DNA of 64,000 nucleotides from positions 87,001 through 151,000 of the forward strand of contig NZ_CP085876.1 in assembly GCF_013284245.2 (NCBI RefSeq), written 5' to 3'. The notes beneath the pieces are model-generated. The model worked only from the letters and a program-made list of their open reading frames with translations. It did no database searches and was not told the DNA's origin. The position numbers and the translations under genes were made by a program. The stretch is from Brevibacillus sp. DP1.3A (GTDB lineage Bacteria > Bacillota > Bacilli > Brevibacillales > Brevibacillaceae). This document shows, piece by piece, positions 55,290-63,681 of this stretch; position 1 is the first letter of the stretch; each line of letters begins with the position of its first letter.

Positions 55290-56234
55290 ATGGACGCTTT
55301 AGCGTTAGAAAAAAAAGCCCAGCGCAACGCTGAGTTACGTGAACGACTGCTACAGTTGAAGAAAGAGCGTAATGCCATCATTCTTGCTCACTTTTATCAA
55401 CGTCCCGAGATTCAGGAGGTCGCTGACTTCATTGGGGATTCCTTTGGGTTGGCACAGAAAGCGAAAGAAACGGATGCCGATGTGATTTTGTTCTGTGGGG
55501 TTCACTTTATGGGAGAAAGTGCAAAAATTCTCAATCCCCAGAAGACCGTCATTATTCCCGATGAACGGGCTGGCTGTCCGATGGCGGACATGGTGAACGT
55601 AGACGGACTCCGCAAGCTCAAAGCACAGCATCCAAATGCAAAAGTAGTGGCTTACATCAATACTTCTGCGGATGTCAAAGCAGAAACTTACATCTGCTGT
55701 ACGTCGTCCAACGCGAAGCGCGTGATCGAGTCGATCGACAGCGATGAGATCATTTGGGTGCCGGACAAAAACCTCGGCCACTATGTATCCCAATTCACGG
55801 ACAAGAAAATGATTATTTGGGAAGGGTACTGCAATACGCATGACCAACTGTCTGTAGAAGACATCATGACGTTGAAGCAGCAGCACCCAGACGCTGTGGT
55901 TGTCGTTCATCCGGAGTGCCGCCCAGAAGTGGTATCCCTGGCTGACTACGTTGGTTCCACGACCGGAATTTTGAAATACTGCCGTGAGTCTTCGCACAAA
56001 GAGTTTATTATCGGAACGGAAGACGGCACACGCTACATGCTGGAAAAGGACAGCCCGGACAAAACGTTCATTTTCGCTTCCAAGTACCTCGTTTGCCCGA
56101 ATATGAAGGTGAACAACCTGAAGAAGTGCGTCGAGGCGCTGGAGAATATGAAGCCGGAGATTTTTGTGCCAACAGATGTTGCTGATGCGGCACGTGCTTC
56201 GTTGGAGCGCATGCTTGCGGTAGCGCCTGCTTAA
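55290..56234 (+). CDS. nadA: Quinolinate synthase
   Basis: 314 residues. NadA condenses iminoaspartate (from NadB) with dihydroxyacetone phosphate to quinolinate, using a 4Fe-4S cluster. Conserved pieces are ILAHFYQRPEIQEVADFIGDS, ILFCGVHFMGESAKIL, TYICCTSSNA, VVHPECRPEV and YLVCPNMKVNNL, which supply the cysteine ligands. GTAGGGGG precedes the ATG. It stands apart from nadB and nadC (62-64 kb), with about 5.8 kb of accessory genes between, and has its own promoter and terminator. Confidence 0.96.
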   Translation: MDALALEKKAQRNAELRERLLQLKKERNAIILAHFYQRPEIQEVADFIGDSFGLAQKAKETDADVILFCGVHFMGESAKILNPQKTVIIPDERAGCPMADMVNVDGLRKLKAQHPNAKVVAYINTSADVKAETYICCTSSNAKRVIESIDSDEIIWVPDKNLGHYVSQFTDKKMIIWEGYCNTHDQLSVEDIMTLKQQHPDAVVVVHPECRPEVVSLADYVGSTTGILKYCRESSHKEFIIGTEDGTRYMLEKDSPDKTFIFASKYLVCPNMKVNNLKKCVEALENMKPEIFVPTDVADAARASLERMLAVAPA

Positions 56235-56254
56235 CGGGCAGTCTGATAAAATGC

Positions 56255-56293
56255 AAAAAGGGAGTAGAGCGTAGGGGCTTTACTCCCTTTTTC
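56255..56293. terminator. Bidirectional terminator between nadA and the SEDS-family gene
   Basis: AAAAAGGGAGTA pairs with TACTCCCTTTTT, with A and T runs on both sides; it can end both convergent genes. Confidence 0.93.
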
Positions 56294-56295
56294 TA

Positions 56296-57588
56296 TTAGG
56301 AGGCTTTGATCAAAGGCTGGATGTCTTTTCGGCGGTAAATGTTCAGGACGAGTCCAATCAAGGCCATTTGCAATACGGTATGCACGATTCCAAAGCCAAC
56401 GAATGGTAGATTCACAGTGATAGGTGGAGCCAGACCGACAGTCATGAAAATACCCCAGAAAAATGGCGTGAAAAAGAGTACAATCATACCGGATAACAGC
56501 AAGGAGCCGTATACATCTTTTACTCGTCTGATGGCATGGAGCAAACGAAGCAACAGCATAACGCCCAGAATGAAAAAGGCTATCCCTACAATTGGTCCAA
56601 AGATATACACCATGTAGGCAAAAATATAGTCAGATTCAAGGGCGGGCAATGCATCTAGAGAGGCACCGAAGCCTTGTCCCCATAAGGTAGCTGACTGGAT
56701 GGCTTTCAAGGATTGAATGATGATATATCCTCTTCCATCCGGTTCGAGGTACGGATTCAGGAAGTAAAACAGACGATCTAGGTGATAAGGTTTAGCGAAC
56801 AGGTAAACCATCCCTCCGACGCACGCGAAAACCATAGCGAGGTAGCTCAGTATAACAAGCTTTTTAGGCTTAGCGGCAATCACGAGCGCGATGTAGCCAC
56901 CGACATATAAGAGAATGGCAAATTCGTATTCGCCTAACGTGAGAAGCAGGCAAGGGGGTAGAAAGTACGCAATCACGTTTACGATGGTGTAGCGATTGTG
57001 CTCCTTCCACTCTGTGAAAATTCCTGCGAGGGCTACGATGAACAGGAAGGGACTGATTCCAATGAAATGGAGTGGAGAATCTCCGATTTCCAGATACTGG
57101 ATACCAGTTATAGGTCTCCCTGCGAGCAGTGTATATAGGAGTAAGATCATCGTGCCGAAATACAGAATCTTGCTATATCTTTTTAATTTACTGTAATCCC
57201 AAAAGAGAATCGCCACGAGTACGACTGTTCCGATCATGATTCCGACCAGTTGTCTCCCGATCAAATTACGATTATCTTCCGCAATATGAAGAGAATACAG
57301 GATAACCAGCCCGATAGTTAGCAGGATTCCAACAATAGAAACAATCCCCCACTCCATCCGCGGCTTATGCGCCTGATGCAGATACCGCCCTACATCGACA
57401 GGATCACCCATCTCCGCAATCGCAATCCGAGTCGCTTCATCTTCCCCATATCCAGCCTCACGATAATCCTCGATCTTTTCGGCGAAATGATTCTCCAACT
57501 CTAGTGTAATGGCTGGATGAACCTCTTTATTCTTAATCTGGCCGCAAACTTCTTTTATGTAATGCGCAATTCGCTTGTTTTCGATCAT
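56296..57588 (-). CDS. SEDS (FtsW/RodA/SpoVE) family membrane protein with N-terminal permease-prefix domain
   Basis: 430 residues on the minus strand, ATG at 57588 overlapping the padR stop (ATGA). Residues 1-75 form a soluble helical region with HPAITLELENHFAEKIEDY and EDEATRIAIAEMGDPVDVG, the prefix often found beside PadR regulators. About ten membrane helices follow. The FtsW/RodA-type loop LDALPALESDYIFAYM keeps the Asp that is catalytic in RodA. It could polymerise or handle lipid II, but lacks other family landmarks and any partner transpeptidase nearby; function is uncertain. Confidence 0.78.
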   Translation of the reverse strand: MIENKRIAHYIKEVCGQIKNKEVHPAITLELENHFAEKIEDYREAGYGEDEATRIAIAEMGDPVDVGRYLHQAHKPRMEWGIVSIVGILLTIGLVILYSLHIAEDNRNLIGRQLVGIMIGTVVLVAILFWDYSKLKRYSKILYFGTMILLLYTLLAGRPITGIQYLEIGDSPLHFIGISPFLFIVALAGIFTEWKEHNRYTIVNVIAYFLPPCLLLTLGEYEFAILLYVGGYIALVIAAKPKKLVILSYLAMVFACVGGMVYLFAKPYHLDRLFYFLNPYLEPDGRGYIIIQSLKAIQSATLWGQGFGASLDALPALESDYIFAYMVYIFGPIVGIAFFILGVMLLLRLLHAIRRVKDVYGSLLLSGMIVLFFTPFFWGIFMTVGLAPPITVNLPFVGFGIVHTVLQMALIGLVLNIYRRKDIQPLIKAS

Positions 57589-57920
57589 GTAGGCTGTCCT
57601 CCCAACACGGAGTCAACAGCGGTACGAAAAGATTCCCACTCCTGTTTTTTCTCTTTGAGATACTTCTTGCCTTCGCGGGTGATTTGATAATATTTGCGTT
57701 TTCGCTCTCCTTCACCTTCGCTCCAAAACGCCTCGACTTTTCCTTCAGACTCAAGGGTATGGAGAATGGGATAGAGGGTGCCTTCCTTGAGAGACAGCAC
57801 ACCGTTCGAGCTAGTTTCCATCGTCTTGATCATCTCATAGCCGTACATCGCCTTTTGTTCCAGCAAGGTAAGAATGAGAATGACCGTACTACCTTTCATC
57901 AACTCTTTGTTAACTGCCAT
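57585..57920 (-). CDS. PadR family transcriptional regulator
   Basis: 111 residues from the ATG at 57920, with AAGGAGGTAGCT before it; a longer reading to 57971 is rejected. The winged-helix PadR domain fills residues 5-85 (MYGYEMIKTMETSS, LKEGTLYPILHTLESEGKV), and a charged C-terminal helix mediates dimerisation. It is translationally coupled to the SEDS-family gene, which it probably represses until an unknown ligand binds, as in PadR systems that control envelope-stress proteins. Confidence 0.92.
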   Translation of the reverse strand: MAVNKELMKGSTVILILTLLEQKAMYGYEMIKTMETSSNGVLSLKEGTLYPILHTLESEGKVEAFWSEGEGERKRKYYQITREGKKYLKEKKQEWESFRTAVDSVLGGQPT

Positions 57921-57987
57921 AGCTACCTCCTTGTACCTCGGATTTCGATGCCTCGAATATCTATGTATCATTCTATTCCATAAAAGG

Positions 57988-58022
57988 GAAAAAAGAAAGA
58001 CTTCCTCGTCAGGAAGTCTTGT
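57988..58022 (-). terminator. Intrinsic terminator of the PCYCGC lipoprotein gene
   Basis: Perfect AAGACTTCCT/AGGAAGTCTT stem; on the minus strand it is followed by TTTCTTTTTT. Confidence 0.88.
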
Positions 58023-58031
58023 TATATGTGT

Positions 58032-58526
58032 CTAGGAAGGCATTGGGGTAGGAGTTGGTTTTCCGTAGCCTTGCCCATAGGTTTGATCTATGTAGTTACG
58101 AATTTCTTTTGTAGATTTGCCTTCTTCTTTCATCTTGCCGGAAATAACGGCGATTTCCATGCATACGCCGCAACGAGTGCCGTGGTCATCCCAGACGATG
58201 GAGCCATCAGACTTTTCTTCTTTGATGAAGCAGTTGCCGTTATGCCCGTGTCCAGCACTTTCACCACAACCACAATAGCATGGAATGGATTTGAGCAGCT
58301 CACGGTTTGCCGCAGCAACTTTGTAGGATCCAATAATGACAGGGTCTTGGTTGTCTAAAAATTTCGGTAGCTGATCAGCGGAAGCAGTCAATTCCTGCAA
58401 ATCACCATTGGGGGCGTGCTGCGTGTGATCGCTATGATTCTGTTCAGCTTGATCAGTAGAGCCACAGCCGGCAGTAAGCAGAGCTGCGGTGATAAAAGTA
58501 ATGGCTAACCATGATTTACGTTTCAT
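58032..58526 (-). CDS. PCYCGC-motif lipoprotein
   Basis: 164 residues from the ATG at 58526; the ATG at 58535 abuts the AGGAGGT ribosome binding site. The signal peptide ends in the lipobox LLTAGC, so it is anchored outside the membrane. A His-rich stretch (NHSDHTQHAP) follows, then the family motif PCYCGCGESAGHGHNGNC, and a later CGVC. Many cysteines and histidines point to metal binding. The family is common in Bacillales and of unknown function. It lies divergent from znuA, 192 bp away, across the Zur boxes. Confidence 0.87.
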   Translation of the reverse strand: MKRKSWLAITFITAALLTAGCGSTDQAEQNHSDHTQHAPNGDLQELTASADQLPKFLDNQDPVIIGSYKVAAANRELLKSIPCYCGCGESAGHGHNGNCFIKEEKSDGSIVWDDHGTRCGVCMEIAVISGKMKEEGKSTKEIRNYIDQTYGQGYGKPTPTPMPS

Positions 58527-58613
58527 CTTGGACATACCTCCTGCCAGTTATTTTATCATAATGAGATGGAGAAATTGTGAAGCTGGGAGAGAAGATGTAC
58601 ACTCATGATGTTT

Positions 58614-58634
58614 AAATCGGAATAAATCCTATTT
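58614..58634. promoter_or_regulatory. Zur-like box 1 (znuA)
   Basis: Imperfect 21-bp palindrome with half-site AAATCGGAAT (58614-58623), reaching into the znuA -35 at 58632. Confidence 0.65.
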
Positions 58635-58660
58635 ACTTTTTAGGCTCCTCTCCGTATAAT
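58632..58660 (+). promoter_or_regulatory. znuA sigma-A promoter
   Basis: TTTACT (58632-58637), 17-bp spacer, TATAAT (58655-58660). Confidence 0.75.
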
Positions 58661-58678
58661 GAAAAACGACGAGGACGT

Positions 58679-58699
58679 AAATCGGAATCATTTTGAATT
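58679..58699. promoter_or_regulatory. Zur-like box 2 (znuA)
   Basis: AAATCGGAAT (58679-58688), the same half-site as box 1, followed by CATTTTGAATT; it lies just after the expected transcription start. Confidence 0.65.
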
Positions 58700-58718
58700 G
58701 GAGTAGGAGGAAATATAG

Positions 58719-59699
58719 ATGAAAAGAGCTATGTTGGCAGCCCTCAGTTTCATTACGGCAGTGGGGCTGGTGGGATGTGGAGCAGCGAATGAAACGGCTG
58801 GTACTCCGCAAACTGGCAGTGACGCATCCGGGAAGCCAAAAGTATACACGACTATTTATCCCTTGGAATATGTAGCGAAGCGAATCGGCGGTGAACACGT
58901 TGAGGTAACGAATCTGGTTCCCGCTGGCGTAGAGCCTCATGATTTCGAGCCAACTGCAAAAGACATGGTCGCTCTGTCCGGAGCAGATATCTTCGCCTAT
59001 AACGGCAGTGGTTTGGAGCTGTGGGTAGAGAAGGCTGTAACCAACCTCGACAAAAACAAGACAACGATCGTTAATGCGACGGAAGGTCTCGAGCTGATTA
59101 GTGCAGTTGAGCATGAGCATGAAGGAGAAGGACACACGGAAGAAGGTCACGCAGAAGAAGCAGGGCATGACCACGGGGATCTGGACCCTCATGTATGGCT
59201 CGATCCGATGCAACTGAAGGCACAGGCAGAGAAGGTCAAAAATACGCTCGTGCAAAAGGATCAAACGCACGCTGCTGATTACGAAAAGAACTACACACAA
59301 TTAGCAACAGACCTGGAGCAGCTGGATAAAGAGTTCAAAGATATGGTTACGCAAGCACCGAAGAAAGAATTCATGGTTTCTCATAGCGCATTCAGCTATA
59401 TGGCAAAACGCTACGGGCTGGAGCAAGTATCGATCTCTGGGGTCAATCCTTCTGATGAGCCATCCACGGCTGAGTTGAAGAGCTTGGTGGAGCATATAAA
59501 AGAACATAACATTTCGTATGTGCTGTTCGAGACGCTGGTTTCTCCAAAGGTAGCGGAAGTGATTGCGAAGGAAGCTGGCGTGAAGACGGCTACGCTCAAT
59601 CCGTTGGAAGGTTTGACGGAAGACGATGTAAAGGCAGGCCGTGATTACTTGTCCATCATGCGTGACAATATGAATACATTAAAGACTGCACTCCAATAA
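58719..59699 (+). CDS. znuA: Zinc ABC transporter substrate-binding lipoprotein (ZnuA/AdcA type)
   Basis: 326 residues. A signal peptide with lipobox GLVGC (Cys near residue 20) anchors it outside. Cluster 9 metal-binding fold: TIYPLEYVAKRIGGEHVEV, the ligand EPHDFEPTAKD, and PHVWLDP after a His/Glu-rich loop (EHEHEGEGH to AGHDHGD) typical of zinc binders. Later ligands are in VSHSAFSYMAKRYGL and ETLVSPKVAEVIA. It has its own promoter with two Zur-like boxes and a terminator, separate from znuCB-zur. Confidence 0.95.
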   Translation: MKRAMLAALSFITAVGLVGCGAANETAGTPQTGSDASGKPKVYTTIYPLEYVAKRIGGEHVEVTNLVPAGVEPHDFEPTAKDMVALSGADIFAYNGSGLELWVEKAVTNLDKNKTTIVNATEGLELISAVEHEHEGEGHTEEGHAEEAGHDHGDLDPHVWLDPMQLKAQAEKVKNTLVQKDQTHAADYEKNYTQLATDLEQLDKEFKDMVTQAPKKEFMVSHSAFSYMAKRYGLEQVSISGVNPSDEPSTAELKSLVEHIKEHNISYVLFETLVSPKVAEVIAKEAGVKTATLNPLEGLTEDDVKAGRDYLSIMRDNMNTLKTALQ

Positions 59700-59712
59700 G
59701 TTTTCCTTAGAA

Positions 59713-59742
59713 AAGATGTCGCTTGCCAGGCGGCATTTTTTC
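59713..59742 (+). terminator. Intrinsic terminator after znuA
   Basis: GATGTCGC pairs with GCGGCATT (one G-U), followed by T6. Confidence 0.85.
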
Positions 59743-59755
59743 GTTAGTAGGATGC

Positions 59756-59815
59756 TTGTGGTTCGGGCAAAATCGTAGTACGATGAAGAGAATCAAATAA
59801 GAACAAATCCGATTT
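59756..59815 (+). promoter_or_regulatory. znuC promoter with Zur-like box
   Basis: TTGTGG (59756-59761), 17-bp spacer, TACGAT (59779-59784). The -10 lies in the perfect palindrome ATCGTAGTACGAT (59772-59784). A Zur-like box at 59795-59815 ends in AATCCGATTT, the complement of AAATCGGATT. Confidence 0.6.
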
Positions 59816-59831
59816 AAGGGATGGATATTTC

Positions 59832-60602
59832 ATGGAACCAAATAAACAAGAGGTGCCTGTCATTAAGCTCACAGGCGTCTCCTTCCAATATGAAGACAAA
59901 CAGGTTCTCGATGAGGTTGAATTCACACTGGAACGCGGAGACTTTGTGGGAATCGTCGGGCCGAATGGATCAGGAAAATCTACGCTGATGAAGCTGATTT
60001 TGGGTCTGTTGACGCCAAACAAAGGGACAGTGGAGCTGTTCGGGCAACCACTATCCAAGTTTCGTGAATGGAATCGCATTGGATACGTCGCTCAACAGGT
60101 CGCGCATGGGGCGGGTGGATTTCCGGCGACGGTGCGAGAAGTCGTGTCATCTGGATTGGTCGGTAAAGTGGGCCTTTTTCGTAGACTGACGAAACAGCAT
60201 CATGAGAATGTACAGGCTGCGGTGGAGCGTGTCGGCTTGTTGGAAAAGCTGGATCAACGAATCGGCAACTTGTCCAGCGGGCAATTGCAGCGCGTATTCA
60301 TTGCACGAGCTCTCGTAGCTGAACCGGAGCTGTTGATCCTCGATGAGCCAACAGTCGGGGTCGATCAGGAATCGATCGATCAATTTTACAGCTTGCTTCG
60401 TTCGCTTAAGGAAGAGAACGGATTGACGATGATGATCGTCAGCCACGATGTGGGAGTCATGTCGCAATGGGTGACCAAGGTGGCTTGTGTGCAGAAGAAG
60501 ATTCACTTCCACGGAACGGCGCACGATTTTGAGCATAACCAAGAAAAAATCTTGCAGAGTATGTACGGTGATTCGGTCAGACTGCTGTCTCATCATCATT
60601 AA
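59832..60602 (+). CDS. znuC: Zinc ABC transporter ATP-binding protein
   Basis: 256 residues. Energises zinc import with ZnuB and ZnuA. Walker A is GPNGSGKST, the signature is NLSSGQLQRVFIARAL, Walker B LLILDEPTVGVD, and the switch histidine lies in IVSHDVG. It ends in a His-rich tail (SHHH). The start ATG at 59832 follows AAGGGATGG. It is separated from znuA by a terminator and new promoter, and is followed 29 bp later by znuB. Confidence 0.94.
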   Translation: MEPNKQEVPVIKLTGVSFQYEDKQVLDEVEFTLERGDFVGIVGPNGSGKSTLMKLILGLLTPNKGTVELFGQPLSKFREWNRIGYVAQQVAHGAGGFPATVREVVSSGLVGKVGLFRRLTKQHHENVQAAVERVGLLEKLDQRIGNLSSGQLQRVFIARALVAEPELLILDEPTVGVDQESIDQFYSLLRSLKEENGLTMMIVSHDVGVMSQWVTKVACVQKKIHFHGTAHDFEHNQEKILQSMYGDSVRLLSHHH

Positions 60603-60631
60603 GCTTTGTAAATAGGTAAGAAAGAAGGAAT

Positions 60632-61477
60632 ATGCACATGCTTGCTGATTGGTGGCAGTATGATTTTTTGCGGTATACCCTGTTTTCAGGGATTTTAATT
60701 GGTCTGATCTGCCCTATTTTGGGCACGTTTCTCATTGTTCGTCGCTTGTCGATGATGGCAGATGGCCTGTCACACGTGACGCTGTCCGGTGTAGCTGCCG
60801 GGATGCTCATTTCCAAAAAGGTCGCCTTCTTCTCCGCAGTCAATCCGCTGTTTTTCGGGATGTTGTTTGCGGTGATTGGTTCGTTGTTCATCGAGCGGCT
60901 GCGTAAGGTGTACAAAGCGTATCAAGATTTGGCGATTCCGATTATTTTGTCCGCGGGGCTTGGGCTGTTTACGGTATTGATCAGTATCGCAGACGGTTTT
61001 AATGCAGACTTGTATTCGTACTTGTTCGGAAAAATCGTAACAGTGTCCATCGAAGACTTGTATGCGCTGATTGGTGTGGCAGTTGTCGTTTTAGGGACAG
61101 TTTTGTTGATTTACAAGGAGCTTTTCGCGGTCTCCTTCGACGAGGAATTTGCTCGCGTCTCCGGCGTGGCAAGGCGTTCGATCAACCTGTGGTTCATGGT
61201 GCTCGTCGCTCTGACGATTGCAGCTTCTATGCGTATAGTCGGTGTCCTGTTAATCTCGGCGCTGATTACCCTTCCGGTGGCTGCCAGTCTGCAAATCGCG
61301 AAAAGCTTTCGTCAAACGATTTTCTTGTCGATTTTGTTCGCGGAGTTTTCCGTGTTGAGCGGTTTGTATTTTGCCTATCTCCTTAATTGGGCATCTGGTG
61401 GTACAATTGTACTGATGGCAGTACTGGTTATGCTGGTTGTATTAGGTGTAAAGAAGCTGCGGGTCGCTTTCCGGTAA
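60632..61477 (+). CDS. znuB: Zinc ABC transporter permease
   Basis: 281 residues. An ABC-3 family permease with about eight membrane helices; FLIVRRLSMMADGLSHVTLSGVAAG is the conserved N-terminal stretch and GVLLISALITLPVAASLQIA the C-terminal one. AAGAAGGAATATGCAC precedes the ATG; the first ATG at 60632 is used. It pairs with znuC and is followed by zur. Confidence 0.94.
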   Translation: MHMLADWWQYDFLRYTLFSGILIGLICPILGTFLIVRRLSMMADGLSHVTLSGVAAGMLISKKVAFFSAVNPLFFGMLFAVIGSLFIERLRKVYKAYQDLAIPIILSAGLGLFTVLISIADGFNADLYSYLFGKIVTVSIEDLYALIGVAVVVLGTVLLIYKELFAVSFDEEFARVSGVARRSINLWFMVLVALTIAASMRIVGVLLISALITLPVAASLQIAKSFRQTIFLSILFAEFSVLSGLYFAYLLNWASGGTIVLMAVLVMLVVLGVKKLRVAFR

Positions 61478-61516
61478 GAGTTATCCGGATATGACAAAAG
61501 GAAGGAGTGTTTGTCG

Positions 61517-61942
61517 ATGAAAGTAGAAGAAGCGCTGCAAATATTGAAAGAACATGGTTTCAAGTATACCGGCAAGCGGGAGGAGATGATTCGAATCTGC
61601 GCGGCCGAGAAGCGATACCTGTCTGCCAAAGATATTATGGAGAGAATCAAGGAGCAGTATCCAACACTCAGCTTCGATACCGTCTATCGCAACATTTCCA
61701 CTTTTGTTGAGCTAGGGATTCTGGAAGAGACGGAGCTGGACGGAGAAGGTAGATTCCGTTTGGCCTGTTCGACAGATGGACACCATCATCACCATGTGAT
61801 TTGTACAGAATGTGGAAAGACTTCTTCTTTGCCAGGATGTCCGATGAATATCATTTCCGCAGTACCCGAAGAGTTTCAGGTGACGGGGCACAAGTTCGAG
61901 GTATATGGCACGTGTAAGGAATGTGTAACGCATTCGAATTAA
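61517..61942 (+). CDS. zur: Fur-family zinc regulator Zur
   Basis: 141 residues from the ATG at 61517, with AAGGAAGGAGTG before it. The N-terminal winged helix contains YLSAKDIMERIKE and LSFDTVYRNISTFVELGIL; the metal domain has the HHHHHVICTECGK segment, and CPMN plus CKEC complete a structural four-cysteine zinc site. Placement in the znuCB operon points to Zur rather than Fur or PerR. It would repress the boxes at 58.6 and 59.8 kb, giving autoregulation. Confidence 0.92.
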   Translation: MKVEEALQILKEHGFKYTGKREEMIRICAAEKRYLSAKDIMERIKEQYPTLSFDTVYRNISTFVELGILEETELDGEGRFRLACSTDGHHHHHVICTECGKTSSLPGCPMNIISAVPEEFQVTGHKFEVYGTCKECVTHSN

Positions 61943-61954
61943 TCGGATAGAGGG

Positions 61955-61990
61955 GAGTGCTCGCTTTTTGCGGGCGCTCTTTTTTTGCAT
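61955..61990 (+). terminator. Intrinsic terminator after zur
   Basis: GAGTGCTCGC pairs with GCGGGCGCTC (with G-U pairs) around TTTTT, followed by T7. Confidence 0.92.
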
Positions 61991-62058
61991 CTCCTTCAAG
62001 CGTGTATTTGCTATAATGGGTGGAAAATCATCAGTTACAAGAGAGAAGGGACACAGTC

Positions 62059-63681
62059 ATGATTCCCCGTTATATTGTGGACTTTGATTTGCACACCTTA
62101 CCTCGGATGAGGGCAGATGTAGCTGTTATTGGAGCAGGAATTGCTGGGTTGTATACGGCGTTGCAAACGAGTGAGTATGCGGATGTGGTGTTGATCAGCA
62201 AGAAGGGACTCGATGATAGTAACACACGCTGGGCTCAGGGAGGAATCGCTGCTGTAACAGCCCAATCAGATTCTCCTGCCCTTCATCGACAGGATACGTT
62301 AATCGCTGGAGCAGGTCTTTGCTCGTATAACGCTGTGGAAGTCTTGGTGCATGAAGGCCCTGATCGCTTGCATGAACTGATTGCATATGGAACGGAATTT
62401 GACCGCGATGAACAAGGGCAGTACGAGCTGACACAGGAAGGCGCGCATAGCAAACGACGTATTTTGCATGCGAACGGAGATGCCACTGGGGCAGAGATCG
62501 TCCGCGCTTTGTCCAAGCGTGTGAAGGAGCAGCCAAACATTCAGGTTTTGGAGTATCATTTTGCAGTAGATGTCATCACGCAGGATGGCGAGTGCGTAGG
62601 TGTCCTCGTGCGGAAGCCGGATGGCGAACTGTTTTTCCTGGAAGCCAAAGCAACGGTGCTGGCTACAGGGGGAGCAGGTCAGCTTTACCGTTACACGACG
62701 AATCCGCAAATCGCTACGGCAGATGGAATCGGCATCGCGTATCGGGCGGGTGCTCGCATTAAAGATGTGGAATTTATCCAGTTTCATCCGACTGCGCTTT
62801 ACTATCCGGGAGCCCCGCGCTTTTTGATTTCGGAAGCCGTTCGTGGGGAAGGTGCCATTTTGCGTAACGGCAATGGTGATCGCTTCATGGACAAGTACCA
62901 TCCACAAAAAGAGCTGGCGCCGCGTGATATTGTCGCCCGGGCGATTGTCTCTGAGATGGAAAAGACGAAGTCTACGTTTGTGTATCTTGACATTACTCAT
63001 GAATCAGAGGAACTTATTAAGCGGCGTTTTCCGACGATTTATAATTTTTGCTTACAATACGGGCTCAATATGGTGACAGATTGGATTCCAGTAGCTCCTG
63101 CTTGCCATTATATTATGGGTGGGGTCCAGACTGACTTGAACGGCGAGACCTCGACGAAGCGGCTTTTTGCATGCGGGGAAGCATCCTGCACGGGGGTACA
63201 TGGAGCAAATCGACTGGCCAGCAACTCGTTATCGGAAGCGGTTGTATTTGGTCACCGGATCGCGGAGCGGATCAAGCAGCTGGCTGATTTGCCGAGCATT
63301 CATCCCTTCCAGGTTGTTTCCAAGCAAAAACTGCCCCAAACGTTCAATACACGTGAACAACGATTGAAAATGCAAAAGCTCATGCTGCGGCATGTTAGTG
63401 TGAAGCGCGACGATAAAGGATTAACGAAAGCATTAACAGAGCTTGCGCGAATGGAGCAATACTACCAGTACGAGCCTAAGAGCTTGGAAACGTTTGAATT
63501 CTTCAATCTGCTGAATGCTGCCGTCCTGACAACGAGAGCGGCACTTTTGCGGGAAGAAAGCAGAGGTGGGCATTATCGTACTGATTTTCCGAATAAAGAC
63601 GACTTGCTGTGGCGCAAGCATTTGATCCAGTCCGTAGAAGATGGTGTCCAAGAGGAGTGTGAGAAGCATGATGTGGAATAA
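62059..63681 (+). CDS. nadB: L-aspartate oxidase
   Basis: 540 residues from the ATG at 62059 with AGAGAAGGG before it; a reading from 62020 is rejected. NadB oxidises aspartate to iminoaspartate with FAD. The Rossmann motif is VIGAGIAGLYTALQ, SKKGLDDSNTRWAQGGIAA follows, and ACGEASCTGVHGANRLASNSL is the FAD/substrate signature. An extended -10 (TGCTATAAT, near 62015) is a likely promoter. It overlaps nadC by 14 bp. Confidence 0.96.
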   Translation: MIPRYIVDFDLHTLPRMRADVAVIGAGIAGLYTALQTSEYADVVLISKKGLDDSNTRWAQGGIAAVTAQSDSPALHRQDTLIAGAGLCSYNAVEVLVHEGPDRLHELIAYGTEFDRDEQGQYELTQEGAHSKRRILHANGDATGAEIVRALSKRVKEQPNIQVLEYHFAVDVITQDGECVGVLVRKPDGELFFLEAKATVLATGGAGQLYRYTTNPQIATADGIGIAYRAGARIKDVEFIQFHPTALYYPGAPRFLISEAVRGEGAILRNGNGDRFMDKYHPQKELAPRDIVARAIVSEMEKTKSTFVYLDITHESEELIKRRFPTIYNFCLQYGLNMVTDWIPVAPACHYIMGGVQTDLNGETSTKRLFACGEASCTGVHGANRLASNSLSEAVVFGHRIAERIKQLADLPSIHPFQVVSKQKLPQTFNTREQRLKMQKLMLRHVSVKRDDKGLTKALTELARMEQYYQYEPKSLETFEFFNLLNAAVLTTRAALLREESRGGHYRTDFPNKDDLLWRKHLIQSVEDGVQEECEKHDVE

